46,902 nucleotides of DNA. Origin: Bacillus sp. FJAT-22090 (GTDB lineage Bacteria > Bacillota > Bacilli > Bacillales_A > Planococcaceae). The notes beneath the pieces were generated by a model that worked only from the letters and a program-made list of their open reading frames with translations, was not told the DNA's origin and searched no databases. Both the position numbers and the translations under genes were made by a program. Within the stretch, counting starts at the first letter, position 1; every line of letters starts with the position of its first letter. The stretch covers positions 1-46,902 of the forward strand of contig NZ_VEBK01000022.1 of NCBI RefSeq assembly GCF_007676755.1. The letters are read 5' to 3'. This document shows positions 33,401-41,647 of this stretch, piece by piece.

Positions 33401-34435
33401 ATGCGGAAAAAGAAAGTAAAAGAGGTCAATACATTCAATTTAAATACAGCATTTTTTTACGGGATAGGCATTACGCTGATCATTGCCGTATTGGCAAAGC
33501 TGTTATCCGGAATTCCGTTTTTATCTATCATGGGGCAATTAGTAATTGCTATTATTATAGGAGTAGTATGGAGCGCAACAATAGGGTTGCCTGCACAGTA
33601 TCAACAGGGTGTTTCATTTTCAAGTAAAAAATTATTGCGTGCAGGAATTATTTTACTGGGAATGCGGTTAAACTTAGCGGATATTTATCATGCAGGTCTC
33701 CCAGTTTTCTTAATCGCCTTGATTAATATTCTCTTTGCTTTGTTTGTTGTCTATGGATTTTCTCGTTTGTTTGGAGTGGATAAGAAACTAGGTATTCTAA
33801 CGGCATGCGGGACAGCCATTTGTGGAGCAGCCGCAGTTGTAGCAATAGCACCGCAAGTAAAAGCTAATGACGACGAAACCGCAATAGGTGTTGCAACGAT
33901 CGCTATTCTTGGTACGCTATTTACATTAGTCTATACTTTTCTGTATCCTGTTTTACATTTAACTTCTAGTGGTTATGGTGTGTTTGCTGGTGGGACATTA
34001 CATGAAATTGCCCATGTTATTGCAGCAGCAGATCCTGGAGGAAGCGCTGCTGTGGACCTTGCTGTTATTGTGAAGCTTACTCGAGTAGCCCTTTTAGTAC
34101 CCATCGCTTTAGTTATAGGATATATTGTGCAAAGAGGAGAAAAGGATAGTCCGAAAAGTAAATTTTCAGTTTCCACTATCCCTTGGTTTATCGTAGGTTT
34201 TTTAATAATGAGTGGTATTCATACACTTGGGATTATACCTGAAGAATTTGCTAGTTTTCTTGTAACGATAGCGTATCTTCTAATTGCAATGGCAATGGCA
34301 GGATTAGGATTGAACATCGATGTTAGAACATTTAAACGGTTAGGTGTAAAACCTTTTGCAGCTGGACTTATTGGCTCTATCTTTTTATCCATTTTAGGGT
34401 ATGTGCTAGTGTATGTGTTTCAGTTAAATGTATAA
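33401..34435 (+). CDS. yeiH: YeiH/UPF0324-family putative exporter
   Basis: A 344-residue membrane protein with about ten helices. Family stretches include GIILLGMRLNLADI, LGILTACGTAICGAAAVVAIAP and GTLHEIAHVIAAA. YeiH proteins are proposed sulfate, sulfite or related anion exporters, but transport is poorly proven. ATG 33401 with GGAAG just upstream is chosen; an earlier in-frame ATG (33323) would extend the gene into the lysR gene. A methyltransferase gene follows after 12 bases. Confidence 0.87.
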   Translation: MRKKKVKEVNTFNLNTAFFYGIGITLIIAVLAKLLSGIPFLSIMGQLVIAIIIGVVWSATIGLPAQYQQGVSFSSKKLLRAGIILLGMRLNLADIYHAGLPVFLIALINILFALFVVYGFSRLFGVDKKLGILTACGTAICGAAAVVAIAPQVKANDDETAIGVATIAILGTLFTLVYTFLYPVLHLTSSGYGVFAGGTLHEIAHVIAAADPGGSAAVDLAVIVKLTRVALLVPIALVIGYIVQRGEKDSPKSKFSVSTIPWFIVGFLIMSGIHTLGIIPEEFASFLVTIAYLLIAMAMAGLGLNIDVRTFKRLGVKPFAAGLIGSIFLSILGYVLVYVFQLNV

Positions 34436-34447
34436 AAGGAGGTCCCC

Positions 34448-35053
34448 ATGAAAGAACAAGATCATGATCGATTGCTACGGATAAAAACAGAAGGAGTCCG
34501 CGAATGGCATCATCAATCTGCCCATTATAACAGGTACGAGGCGACCCCCTATATGGCTTTAGAAGCCCTGTTCGATGAATATGACTGTAAATCCACTGAT
34601 ACCTTCGTAGATTTCGGTTGTGGGAAGGGTCGTTTCCCATTTTACATTCACCATCATCTTCATGTATCGGCTACTGGTGTAGAAATGAGCGGGCAGCTTT
34701 ATCAGGAGGCAATGGAGAATTTAGCTAGATATATGGAGCGTGCTAAAAAGTCACGGGCATCCATTCAGTTTGAATGCTGTTTGGCAGAGGAATATTCGAT
34801 CAATGCAATGGAAAATAAGTTTTATTTCTTTAATCCCTTTTCTGTTCAAGTATTTCAAAAGGTTATCAATAATATTCTGTTGTCGGTTGAACACTATCCG
34901 CGTCCAGTTGAAGTAATTCTGTACTATCCTACTTCTGAATATATTTGCTTTTTAGAGGAAAGCACGTCATTTGATTTGAAAAAAGAGGTAAGAGTGCCGG
35001 AGTTATATGAGCAAAACAAGAATGAACGGTTTATGATTTTTAGATACGAATAG
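34448..35053 (+). CDS. Class I SAM-dependent methyltransferase
   Basis: A 201-residue Rossmann-fold methyltransferase. Motif I is TFVDFGCGKGRFPFYI (~56-71), with an acidic residue ending beta-2 in ATGVEMSG, and FNPF in the position of motif IV. The substrate is unknown. AAAGGAGGT precedes the ATG, and the 12-base gap after yeiH indicates one transcript. A terminator follows. Confidence 0.82.
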   Translation: MKEQDHDRLLRIKTEGVREWHHQSAHYNRYEATPYMALEALFDEYDCKSTDTFVDFGCGKGRFPFYIHHHLHVSATGVEMSGQLYQEAMENLARYMERAKKSRASIQFECCLAEEYSINAMENKFYFFNPFSVQVFQKVINNILLSVEHYPRPVEVILYYPTSEYICFLEESTSFDLKKEVRVPELYEQNKNERFMIFRYE

Positions 35054-35059
35054 ATATAA

Positions 35060-35092
35060 GCACCCTACAACTTAGAATTAATTGTAGGGTGC
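35060..35092. terminator. Bidirectional terminator
   Basis: GCACCCTACAA (35060-35070) pairs with TTGTAGGGTGC (35082-35092), between convergent genes. Confidence 0.8.
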
Positions 35093-35106
35093 CTTCCTAA
35101 AGAAAA

Positions 35107-35586
35107 TTATTGTTTTAACTCTTCTAGAAGCTCTTTGTATTTCACATACCAAGCTTTCCATTCATCTTCTCTAGAATCTATTGTTCGCTTATCTAAAATA
35201 GCTTCAATGACATCAAGGCATACATGCCAGCCCGCAAGATCTTTTATAGTTTGTTCTGTGAATGAAGAGATAGTTTCAGTAAAAGTTAATTGACAACCGT
35301 TAGCTAGGGGAGATAATTCAAATCTTGCTATGTCTTTATCCCATTCGAAAGCCAACGTCTTTAAAGGTTCATAATCTAAAATTTGCATATCAATAAACGT
35401 ACCGTCTTGCATATCGAACTGGATAACCCCGCCTTTTCGTAAATCCGTAATTTGGAGTTCGTTGAACCATTGTTGCAGTTTAGTATTGTCCGTGAGCATA
35501 GCCCAAACTTCTTCTACTGAATGGTGAAGATGTCGTTCGTAGCGGGCTTTATAGATGTCATATTCTTTTTGAATTGTTGCGATCAT
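35107..35586 (-). CDS. SRPBCC (AHSA1/START-like) protein
   Basis: A 159-residue helix-grip protein. YERHLHHSVEEVWAMLTDNTKLQQWF at ~14-40 and the WHVCLDVIEAIL C-terminal helix are typical of the AHSA1-like group, which bind hydrophobic ligands or act as chaperone-like factors. ATG 35586 with GGAGGG at proper spacing is chosen; the in-frame ATG 35619 would lie within the upstream gene. It follows the TetM-like gene by 23 bases on the same strand, so they are co-transcribed. Confidence 0.85.
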   Translation of the reverse strand: MIATIQKEYDIYKARYERHLHHSVEEVWAMLTDNTKLQQWFNELQITDLRKGGVIQFDMQDGTFIDMQILDYEPLKTLAFEWDKDIARFELSPLANGCQLTFTETISSFTEQTIKDLAGWHVCLDVIEAILDKRTIDSREDEWKAWYVKYKELLEELKQ

Positions 35587-35609
35587 AAGATATTCCCTCC
35601 AATACTTAT

Positions 35610-37535
35610 TTATAGACAATGCATAGCTTCTTCTGCTTCATCCCAAGGGACTTTATATCCTTTTCCTCTAGCGCAGAAAATAGAAGTGGATGTATATTCA
35701 GGGTCTGCTTCTTTATTGTATTCAATTTTTTCAATCACTTCATTCGTATTATGACAACGGTCATATCCACCAAATAGCAAGTTTAGGGTTCCTTTACCAT
35801 GTGTGAACGAAGCAAATGCTGTGCTGTAATTCATGAAAGTTGCGACAGGTACTCGTCCCGTAACGATTACTTTATCTCCTATATTTTCAGGAGCATTAAA
35901 GGTGCCATGTGCTTGTTGAATATCAGCTAAAACTCTTCCTATTAGGTCCATGTCCACCTTTATCTTGAAATTGTAAAATGGCTCAAGCAATACATTTTCG
36001 GCTTTTTCTAATCCTTGACGTAATGCACGGTAAGTTGCCTCTCGAAAATCTCCACCATGCGTATGCTCGTTATGTCCTCTTCCTGTTAGTAATGTAACTT
36101 TTACATCGGTTAGCGTAGAACCGGTAAGTAATCCATGATGATCTCGTTCCAACAAATGATGATGAATAAGGTTTTGGTGACCAATAGATAAATCATTCGC
36201 ATGGCACACATTGGCAAATGAAATTCCGCTGCCTCTATCTGCAGGCTCGATTAAAAGATGTACTTCTGCATAATGTTTTAACGGCTCGAAATGACCGTAT
36301 CCCTTAACTGTGGAGTCGATAGTTTCTTTATAAAGAATTCTCGGTTCTCCAAAGGATACGGGAAAATGGAAACGTTCCAAGACTAGTTGTTCAAGTACTT
36401 CAAGCTGAATCACACCCATCACATGTACGTGAACTTCTTGAAAATGTTCATCCCAATAAACACTTAAAGAGGGGTCTTCTGCATCTAATATTTTAAAACA
36501 GCGTAACACTTCTTTGACATGGATTGAAGTATCAAAAATCACTTTCGACTTTAAAGTTGGAACCATATCAAACGTCGTCTTATCTGTAATAGCCCCAATT
36601 CCGTCACCGATGGATGCATTTGTAAGACCTGTTACTGCAACTAGCTCTCCAGCTATGGCTTGGTCTATAGCTTTAAACTTACTCCCATTGTACAGTCGAA
36701 TTTGTGTTATTTTTTCTGTTAGCTTACTATATTTCACTTCATCCCGTACTTTTAGCGTTCCACCTAATACTTTAAGGAAGGTGACTCGATTACCGGTATC
36801 ATCATGACGAATTTTATACACTTGTGCAGCAAACTCTTCTTTAGAATTAAAGGAGCTTTCTGTTAGTATATCTAGCTTTTCTAAAAACTCCGAGATACCG
36901 ATATCCTTTAGTGCGGAACCATGGGCACAGGCAAACACTTTGTTATTTCGTATCATCCGTTTGAATGTCTCTTCCCACAGTTCTTTATCGAAGCCAGTGT
37001 CCATGTACTTTTCGAGAAGGTCTTCATCCCGTTCAGCAATAAATTCGATTAATTCCTCGTCGAAAAGCTTGGAAATATCACAAACATCTTTAGATAAATT
37101 AGCTCGTATCTCTGCTAAGATGCTTGTTGCATCCGTTCCTTCATAATCCATTTTATTGATAAAGAAAAAGGTGGGTACTTGATGTTTCCGTAACAGTTGC
37201 CAAACAGTTTCTGTATGCCCCTCTACACCATCTACTGCGCTTATAAGAATGATGGCGTAGTCCATCACTTGAATAGCCCGTTCCATTTCTGGAGAAAAAT
37301 CGATATGCCCAGGTGTATCAATAATAGAATAAGTAGATTGGTTATAGGTGAATATACCTTGGTCTGCAAAAACAGTAATGCCTCTGTTTTTCTCAATATC
37401 GTGGCTATCCAAGAAGGCATCTTGATGATCTACTCGACCTCTTTGTCTGATGCTTTTTGTGTGATAAAGTAACTGTTCGGAAAAGGTCGTTTTTCCGGCG
37501 TCCACATGTGCAAGTATCCCGATTGTTTTATACAT
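35610..37535 (-). CDS. TetM-like translational GTPase (ribosomal-protection type)
   Basis: A 641-residue GTPase, close in length to Tet(M) and shorter than EF-G. G1 AHVDAGKTT, the RGIT switch I element, G3 DTPGHIDF and G4 NKMD are intact. Domains II-V follow: GRGHNEHTHGGDFREATYRALRQGL belongs to domain IV and ATFMNYSTAFASFTHGKG to domain V. The extreme C-terminus SIFCARGKGYKVPWDEAEEAMHCL resembles chromosomal TetM-like factors of unknown role. It may dislodge tetracyclines or another inhibitor from the ribosome, but resistance cannot be claimed. RBS AGAGGTGA before ATG 37535. Confidence 0.87.
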   Translation of the reverse strand: MYKTIGILAHVDAGKTTFSEQLLYHTKSIRQRGRVDHQDAFLDSHDIEKNRGITVFADQGIFTYNQSTYSIIDTPGHIDFSPEMERAIQVMDYAIILISAVDGVEGHTETVWQLLRKHQVPTFFFINKMDYEGTDATSILAEIRANLSKDVCDISKLFDEELIEFIAERDEDLLEKYMDTGFDKELWEETFKRMIRNNKVFACAHGSALKDIGISEFLEKLDILTESSFNSKEEFAAQVYKIRHDDTGNRVTFLKVLGGTLKVRDEVKYSKLTEKITQIRLYNGSKFKAIDQAIAGELVAVTGLTNASIGDGIGAITDKTTFDMVPTLKSKVIFDTSIHVKEVLRCFKILDAEDPSLSVYWDEHFQEVHVHVMGVIQLEVLEQLVLERFHFPVSFGEPRILYKETIDSTVKGYGHFEPLKHYAEVHLLIEPADRGSGISFANVCHANDLSIGHQNLIHHHLLERDHHGLLTGSTLTDVKVTLLTGRGHNEHTHGGDFREATYRALRQGLEKAENVLLEPFYNFKIKVDMDLIGRVLADIQQAHGTFNAPENIGDKVIVTGRVPVATFMNYSTAFASFTHGKGTLNLLFGGYDRCHNTNEVIEKIEYNKEADPEYTSTSIFCARGKGYKVPWDEAEEAMHCL

Positions 37536-37675
37536 GAAGTCACCTCTGTTCATTTCTTGCTAGTATCTCCATTATAGCAAAAAGTAGGAATGAATTTAGA
37601 TTTGGAGCAAATATAAGAAAAAGCTTCCCATAGTGTTATACTTTATAGACAAATGGATGGGAAAGGAGGTAATAG

Positions 37676-37855
37676 GTGATGCAATATTCAAAGACAAAGA
37701 TGGAGCAATTGGTAAAACATAGTGCGGATCTTACAAAACGTTTGAAAGAAGTAATGAAAGAACATGATTTAGAAAAAAGTTTTGCTTTAAAAGCGCTATA
37801 TCATTCAGAGGTGAAAGATGGCGGAAGATACCAAAGGGATTATCAGGAACTATAA
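37676..37855 (+). CDS. Small protein of 58-59 residues, unknown function
   Basis: A short reading frame with one of the best ribosome sites in the window (GGGAAAGGAGGT). Start is GTG 37676 or ATG 37679. The product is highly charged and helical (MEQLVKHSADLTKRLKEVMK then EHDLEKSFALKALYHSEV), soluble, and ends QRDYQEL. It is followed within 4 bases by a strong terminator. I do not recognise a family; short charged helical proteins like this are often regulators in sporeformers. Confidence 0.7.
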   Translation: MMQYSKTKMEQLVKHSADLTKRLKEVMKEHDLEKSFALKALYHSEVKDGGRYQRDYQEL

Positions 37856-37858
37856 GCG

Positions 37859-37896
37859 AAAAGCATGCCGAGAGTAGTTGATTCGGCATGCTTTTT
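37859..37896 (+). terminator. Terminator of the small ORF
   Basis: A perfect 13-bp stem (37859-37871 with 37883-37895), AAAAGCATGCCGA/TCGGCATGCTTTT, then more T. Confidence 0.92.
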
Positions 37897-38013
37897 CTAT
37901 TCACTCTTCTTCTATCCTTCCAATAATCTCATTTTTGTATAGTTAAATAATCGCAAATTTGGACAAGAAAACGATAATGTCCCTTTCTATAATCAAGAAG
38001 AGGGGGAAGAAAA

Positions 38014-39252
38014 ATGTCTATTTTAAAAACAAGAGATCCATATCGAATTTACATTTATACTTGTTTTTTATCACAATTATTTTTTACATTTATTTTCACT
38101 ATAAATTTATTATATCAAGTGAAAATTGTAATGCTGGAACCATTGCAACTTGTTTTAGTAGGAACTGTTTTAGAATTATCCGTTTTCCTATTTGAAATCC
38201 CAACAGGAGTAATTTCGGATGTAAAAAGCCGGAAGCTCTCCATTATAATCGGGTACTTTTTAATAGGGGGTGGGTTTTTAATCGAGGGATTGTTTCCCTT
38301 TTTCACGACTGTACTTTTGGCCCAAGTTGCCTGGGGTATTGGTTATACATTTACTAGCGGTTCACAGCAAGCGTGGATTACAGATGAAGTGGGAGAGGAA
38401 CGCGCCTCAAAAGCATTTATAAACGGAGCAAAGGCTGGTAACCTCGGTCAGATTATAGCGATTCCATTGAGTATTTTAATGGGGCTTTTCATGATTAATA
38501 TGCCGATTATTATCGGTGGTTTATGTATGATTGGGTTAGCAGTGTATTTAATTATTTTTATGAAAGAAGAGAAATTCAAACCTTTGGATAAAACAAAAAG
38601 AACATCTTCTTGGGAAAATATGAAGGGAAATATGACTAAGATTATTTTTTATTCGAAAGCTAGTTTCCTGATGAGAATGCTTTTTCTAATCGCATTGTTT
38701 GTAGGGTTCTATAGTGAAGGATTCGATCGCTTATGGCTATCCCAGCTTTTTACTATAGCTAATATTGCAGTTTTGAAAGACGAACATTTAGTTTTACTAA
38801 TGGGAGGTATTCAATTTGTTGTCGTTCTAGTTTCTTTTATAGCATTACATTTTGTGAATAAAGGCTCAATCCAACAAAATATTAGACAAATTTATATGGC
38901 ACTTTTGATAGGAAGCTTAGTTATTATTACTTCTTTGCTTGGCTTTGCTGTGTCTACTTATATAGCCGGATTATTGGTGTTTTATGTCATTATCCAAGTA
39001 ACAAGACAAGTCATGTATCCCCTAGAAGATATTTGGTTGAACAGTATCATCCCGGACTCTTCTACCCGCGCAACCTTTTTCTCGGTTAAAGGTCAAGTAG
39101 ATGCGATTGGTCAAATTGGTGGAGGTCCTGTGATCGGTTATATTGCAACAAGTTTTACTATAAAAACAGCAATTATTGTAAGTGCTATTTTATTAACACC
39201 AGTTTTATTTTTATATAATATTGTTTTAAAGAAATCAAAAGAAAACAACTAA
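38014..39252 (+). CDS. MFS transporter
   Basis: A 412-residue protein with about twelve helices in two halves. Helix 2-3 loop region IPTGVISDVKSRKLSIIIGYF matches MFS motif A (G...D...R+), and GYTFTSGSQQAWITDEVG is typical of the drug-transporter-like group. A likely efflux pump, substrate unknown. RBS AGAGGGGGAAG. Single gene with terminator; GGACA/TGTCC inverted bases near 37960 could be a weak operator. Confidence 0.87.
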   Translation: MSILKTRDPYRIYIYTCFLSQLFFTFIFTINLLYQVKIVMLEPLQLVLVGTVLELSVFLFEIPTGVISDVKSRKLSIIIGYFLIGGGFLIEGLFPFFTTVLLAQVAWGIGYTFTSGSQQAWITDEVGEERASKAFINGAKAGNLGQIIAIPLSILMGLFMINMPIIIGGLCMIGLAVYLIIFMKEEKFKPLDKTKRTSSWENMKGNMTKIIFYSKASFLMRMLFLIALFVGFYSEGFDRLWLSQLFTIANIAVLKDEHLVLLMGGIQFVVVLVSFIALHFVNKGSIQQNIRQIYMALLIGSLVIITSLLGFAVSTYIAGLLVFYVIIQVTRQVMYPLEDIWLNSIIPDSSTRATFFSVKGQVDAIGQIGGGPVIGYIATSFTIKTAIIVSAILLTPVLFLYNIVLKKSKENN

Positions 39253-39264
39253 ATTCCCGAAAAC

Positions 39265-39298
39265 AAAAAAGCATTATGCTATGACTGATGCTTTTTTG
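39265..39298. terminator. Bidirectional terminator after the MFS gene
   Basis: AAAAAAGCAT (39265-39274) pairs with ATGCTTTTTT (39288-39297). Confidence 0.85.
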
Positions 39299-39302
39299 TC
39301 TT

Positions 39303-39722
39303 TTATTCGGAAATACAGTACTTTTCTTTAAACAGTTGACTCAACTCACTCCATACATCAAATTTATTGCCATCTAAATCGTAAAAAACAAAGTTTCTTC
39401 CGTCATGTCCTCTATTTTCAATTTTTCCTACTCTTATTTCTTGTTCGATAAACTCATGATGAATAGTTTCTAAAGAATTTAATCCATCTACTTCGAAAGA
39501 TATAGAGAAACGCTCCTCCCCATACGTGTCATAGAAGTTAGAGCTTTGTTCCTCTTTAGATTTAACAAGGAAAAAACTTTGATTTGCAAAGTTTAGAATT
39601 GCTTTGTCTTTATCTTTATAACTTAATTCAGCACCTAATTTGTTTACATACCATTGTGAAGATATTTCTATATCAGTTACAGGAATGTAAATGGTTCCTA
39701 CTCTTAATAATTTCTTGTTCAT
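39303..39722 (-). CDS. VOC (glyoxalase/bleomycin-resistance-like) protein
   Basis: A 139-residue protein with paired beta-alpha-beta-beta-beta modules: RVGTIYIPVTDIEISSQWYV at the N-terminus and FVFYDLDGNKFDVWSEL at the C-terminus, the usual VOC ends. Such proteins are metal-dependent lyases, dioxygenases or binding proteins; the substrate is unknown. RBS GGAGG. It lies 18 bases after the AraC regulator on the same strand, probably co-transcribed. Confidence 0.85.
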   Translation of the reverse strand: MNKKLLRVGTIYIPVTDIEISSQWYVNKLGAELSYKDKDKAILNFANQSFFLVKSKEEQSSNFYDTYGEERFSISFEVDGLNSLETIHHEFIEQEIRVGKIENRGHDGRNFVFYDLDGNKFDVWSELSQLFKEKYCISE

Positions 39723-39740
39723 CTAATATTCCTCCGTTAT

Positions 39741-40658
39741 CTATTCAATTTTTTCCTTCACAGGAAGGTAGATTTCCATATATATTTTTTCGTATTCCCA
39801 GTCATGGCAATGTTCGTCATAATACTCGAAATCATATACATTTTCATCCACTTCATAGTTTGAGTGAGGTAACCAATCTTCCAAAATGTATTGCCAAGTT
39901 CCTTTAATAGACGCGACAAATTGCTCCACTTCAACTAGCGGAGACATGAAAACGGCATAGGTCGCTGTAGGAATATGCAACTTTGTTATCCCAGTTGGGA
40001 GTGGTGTATCCGGATCATAATTTACTGCAAAAAAATAGATAAAACTGTTGTCTACTGCCGAATTGTTTAGATTAATACAATACTCTCCATGTTTTTCAGG
40101 TGATAATAGGTTATAGAGAGTGGCTTCAATTGCTTCATCTTCTGAAATCCTCTGTTCCCAAAAAGCAGTTGCATCTCTTGTGTGCGAGACCTTATCTATT
40201 TCACTTTCATATGTTTTACCGGCAATTGTAAAAGCTTGTTTCTTTATAATTTTTGGTTGCATGACAATACCACCAGTCTGTTTTTGCCGCAGACTCAATA
40301 AATCAGGCTTTGGTGGCAAGGATATTGGGCAATGAAGTTTATATAAACTTGGAGGACTTCCAAAACATTTTTTAAAAGCCTTTGTAAAGCCGGCATGTGT
40401 TTCAAATCCATAATCCAGTGCTATTTGAATAATCTTTTTGCCTTGTACTAATTCGTATAAAGCGAATTGCAGTTTTCTTTTTTGTACATAGTCCATTACG
40501 GTATAACCCGTATGATTATAAAAAAGTCGATAAAAATGATAGGGAGAATAGCTAACAAGAGCTGCAAGTTTCTCGGGGTGAATCTCCTCTTTAATATGCT
40601 CGTCTATATAGCTAATCACTTGTTGAAGTAATAATACCTGTTGAATAGTAATTTCCAC
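39741..40658 (-). CDS. AraC-family regulator with GyrI-like ligand domain
   Basis: A 305-residue regulator. The N-terminal AraC DNA-binding domain (~10-110) carries two helix-turn-helices (HPEKLAALVSYSPYHFYRLF and IIQIALDYGFETHAGFTKAFKK). The C-terminal half (~145-303) is a GyrI-like effector-binding domain as in Rob/BmrR, binding hydrophobic compounds. The annotated start GTG 40658 has only a weak upstream site. AAGGTGG overlapping it would better suit an ATT at 40646. The VOC gene follows and is a likely target along with itself. Confidence 0.87.
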   Translation of the reverse strand: MEITIQQVLLLQQVISYIDEHIKEEIHPEKLAALVSYSPYHFYRLFYNHTGYTVMDYVQKRKLQFALYELVQGKKIIQIALDYGFETHAGFTKAFKKCFGSPPSLYKLHCPISLPPKPDLLSLRQKQTGGIVMQPKIIKKQAFTIAGKTYESEIDKVSHTRDATAFWEQRISEDEAIEATLYNLLSPEKHGEYCINLNNSAVDNSFIYFFAVNYDPDTPLPTGITKLHIPTATYAVFMSPLVEVEQFVASIKGTWQYILEDWLPHSNYEVDENVYDFEYYDEHCHDWEYEKIYMEIYLPVKEKIE

Positions 40659-40749
40659 CTTTTTAATTTATTAAATGTTCATAATATAACCTATTATTTG
40701 ATTATAATAGAGAAGAAGAGAGCAGTACAGATAATAAGGGGGATAAAGT

Positions 40750-41550
40750 GTGAAAAAGCTTGTAAGTAGAATACAAGATTTAATCGAGCGATCAGAGGGC
40801 ATATGGGGCATTGTCTTGGAGGATTTAGAGTTGGACGAAAGATGGGAATTGAATGGCGAGGAACTTTTTTATGCAGCAAGTGTTATAAAAGTGCCTATTA
40901 TGGTTGCGGTTTTTTCTGCTGCTGAAAAGGGAGAATTCAAGTTGTCTGATCAACTCTTATTAAAGGAAGAGGAGTGTGTCGGAGGCTCTGGTGTTCTTCA
41001 ACATTTAACACCAGGTACACTTCTTTCAATTCAGGATATTGTTATGCTGATGATTATTCAAAGTGATAACACAGCAACAAATATATTGATTGACCTCGTA
41101 GGAGTGGAGGCGATTGCACAGACCATGAAAGAAGCTGGGATGGAGAAGAGTACATTTTATAATAAGTTAATGTTGAGTACTCCTCCTCCAAAAGGGTATA
41201 ACCAAATCACCCCGAACGACGTTGCGAAACTTTTAAAATCCCTAACAACAGGAACATTAGTATCTCCACATGCTAGTGAGCAAATGATAGATATAATGAA
41301 AAAACAACAAATGAATGAGTGTTTGCCAGAAAAACTTCCATCTGTATATTCCAACTTTAATGATGGAATGACTCCTTGGGAGCTATCTCATAAAACAGGG
41401 TGGATTCCAGGAACCCGCCATGATGTCGGCATTTTTTTCGTTGAAGGTAGGAAATTAATAGCTACCGTGCTTTCAAAAGATGAAGATGATTTATTGTCTA
41501 AAGGAATTCTAAATGAAATAGGGGAAGAAATATATAACTATTTGCGATAA
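40750..41550 (+). CDS. Class A beta-lactamase-like serine hydrolase without signal peptide
   Basis: A 266-residue protein of the penicillin-binding/beta-lactamase fold. SxxK is SVIK (~45-48), SDN is present in IIQSDNTATN, and the KTG triad is HKTGWIPG. The omega-loop region LMLSTPPPKGYNQITP lacks the E166-xx-N motif of true class A lactamases. There is no signal peptide or lipobox, so it should be cytoplasmic. It is more likely a peptidase or esterase than a resistance enzyme. Start GTG with AAGGGGG upstream. Divergent from the AraC regulator. Confidence 0.85.
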   Translation: MKKLVSRIQDLIERSEGIWGIVLEDLELDERWELNGEELFYAASVIKVPIMVAVFSAAEKGEFKLSDQLLLKEEECVGGSGVLQHLTPGTLLSIQDIVMLMIIQSDNTATNILIDLVGVEAIAQTMKEAGMEKSTFYNKLMLSTPPPKGYNQITPNDVAKLLKSLTTGTLVSPHASEQMIDIMKKQQMNECLPEKLPSVYSNFNDGMTPWELSHKTGWIPGTRHDVGIFFVEGRKLIATVLSKDEDDLLSKGILNEIGEEIYNYLR

Positions 41551-41582
41551 AGGGAACTATTATCTAAGTTTATAGTAGAATT

Positions 41583-41627
41583 TAGCACGATGACGCCTCC
41601 CTACGAAAGGAGAATGTCAGGGTGCTA
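41583..41627. terminator. Interrupted hairpin between convergent genes
   Basis: TAGCAC/GTGCTA, TGAC/GTCA and CTCC/GGAG form a three-part stem with loop CTACGAAA. The T tracts are weak on both sides. Confidence 0.5.
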
Positions 41628-41647
41628 GATTCTAAGATAATGGAATG

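Noticed and set aside
36514-37472. Several plus-strand frames opposite the TetM-like gene
   Set aside because: They are antisense shadows of a strongly supported coding region, without ribosome sites or domains.
35610-37535. Calling the GTPase a tetracycline-resistance gene
   Set aside because: Sequence supports the ribosomal-protection family only. The C-terminus differs from classical Tet(M) and there is no mobile context or phenotype evidence.
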